From Bacteroidota bacterium (lineage in GTDB: Bacteria > Bacteroidota > Bacteroidia > Chitinophagales > Chitinophagaceae): a stretch of 62,244 nt of DNA. Numbering within the stretch: the stretch's first letter is position 1; each line of letters opens with the position of its first letter. The stretch covers positions 1-62,244 of the forward strand of contig JABDAN010000011.1 of NCBI GenBank assembly GCA_013289175.1, read 5' to 3'. The position numbers and the translations under genes are program-made. Below the pieces are notes generated by a model. It had not been told where the DNA came from. It was given only the letters and a program-made list of their open reading frames with translations, and ran no database searches. Below are positions 61,981 through 62,244 of the stretch, one piece after another.

Positions 61981-62244
61981 TTAATCACGGTTGTCCCAGT
62001 CTACCAATAACTGATCGGTGGTTTCGTTGCCTTTTTTGGGCTGGTGAATCCGGATAATTTTAAAATTTTTACCTGCTTTCCAGTTCATTTTTTCAATCAG
62101 GGTGCTGTCCGCATTGACCGCAATGGACTCCATGTAAATGGAATTGAGCTTGGTCGCGTTATCTCCCGGTGTCAGCAGGACATCCACTCTCTTTAACCCG
62201 TTTCCGGTGTCTTTTGTTGAATAAGTAAAACTGATCAGACCTGT
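61981..62244 (-). CDS. Unidentified protein, C-terminal fragment
   Basis: The last 87 residues of a gene that enters from the right edge. The reading is open through the window end and includes TYSTKDTGNGLKRVDVLLTP, IYMESIAVNADSTLIEKMNW and ends TTDQLLVDWDNRD. The sequence alternates strands like a secreted beta-sandwich C-terminus (inference). I do not recognise a family. It is three bases upstream of uvrC on the same strand. Confidence 0.65.
   Translation of the reverse strand, partial: TGLISFTYSTKDTGNGLKRVDVLLTPGDNATKLNSIYMESIAVNADSTLIEKMNWKAGKNFKIIRIHQPKKGNETTDQLLVDWDNRD

Noticed and set aside
1..62244. Search for CRISPR arrays, insertion sequences, prophage genes and defence systems
   Set aside because: No regularly spaced repeats, transposase, integrase, Cas, restriction-modification or toxin-antitoxin proteins are recognisable among the reading frames.

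Overview
The window looks like chromosome from a Bacteroidota bacterium, most likely a member of the Chitinophagaceae or a close relative. Evidence seen in the sequence: a gldK-gldL-gldM-gldN cluster (type IX secretion and gliding motor, restricted to this phylum), many signal peptides ending in A-Q, promoter-like TAnnTTTG (-7) elements instead of sigma70 boxes, few Shine-Dalgarno sequences, a BtuB/BtuG-type pair behind a cobalamin riboswitch, and an arginine operon with the Bacteroidota-style N-acyl-ornithine carbamoyltransferase. The species call is inference. I see no insertion sequence, prophage, CRISPR array or rRNA operon; the window reads as ordinary core and semi-core chromosome.

Layout. 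1-5.8 kb: start of dxs (off the left edge), a LytS/LytTR-type two-component pair, an M28 peptidase, a DUF4251-like protein and an M61 peptidase. 5.8-14.2 kb: an eight-gene arginine operon on the minus strand (transcription order GNAT, argG, argC, argD, argF', argB, argE, argH). Residue 90 of ArgF' is valine, which predicts N-succinyl rather than N-acetyl intermediates, and the leading GNAT gene is then the natural candidate for the unassigned N-succinylglutamate synthase. 14.5-19 kb: a bacterial PcrB/GGGP-synthase homologue and a B12-dependent class II ribonucleotide reductase. 19.2-29.4 kb: a tiny lipoprotein, a YcxB-like protein, a split YeeE/YedE transporter, two tandem paralogous secreted proteins of unknown function, a cytochrome P450, YceI, a GH3 glycosidase and a DUF2846 protein.

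29.5-33.5 kb: a minus-strand glycan cassette (GtrB-like glycosyltransferase, SAM methyltransferase, DUF6311-type membrane protein). 33.8-34.5 kb: tRNA-Arg(CCG) fused end-to-end with marC. 34.6-38 kb: vitamin B12 uptake (riboswitch, BtuB-like receptor, BtuG-like beta-propeller lipoprotein), then a second TonB receptor, an amino-acid permease and a Cys/Met-metabolism PLP enzyme preceded by a possible structured RNA. 43-52 kb: TolC plus a MacA/HlyD adaptor without a pump, gpsA, hemW, a BamA/TamA-like protein, DUF4271 and hemD. 52.6-62 kb: a YyaL/DUF255 protein, gldKLMN with a recognisable promoter and an internal hairpin before gldN, then uvrC and the 3' part of an unidentified gene.

Functional links: the class II reductase consumes B12 that the riboswitch-controlled receptor pair would import; GldKLMN would export and display T9SS cargo; hemW and hemD belong to tetrapyrrole metabolism. 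All family names come from reading the protein sequences; no database search was run.
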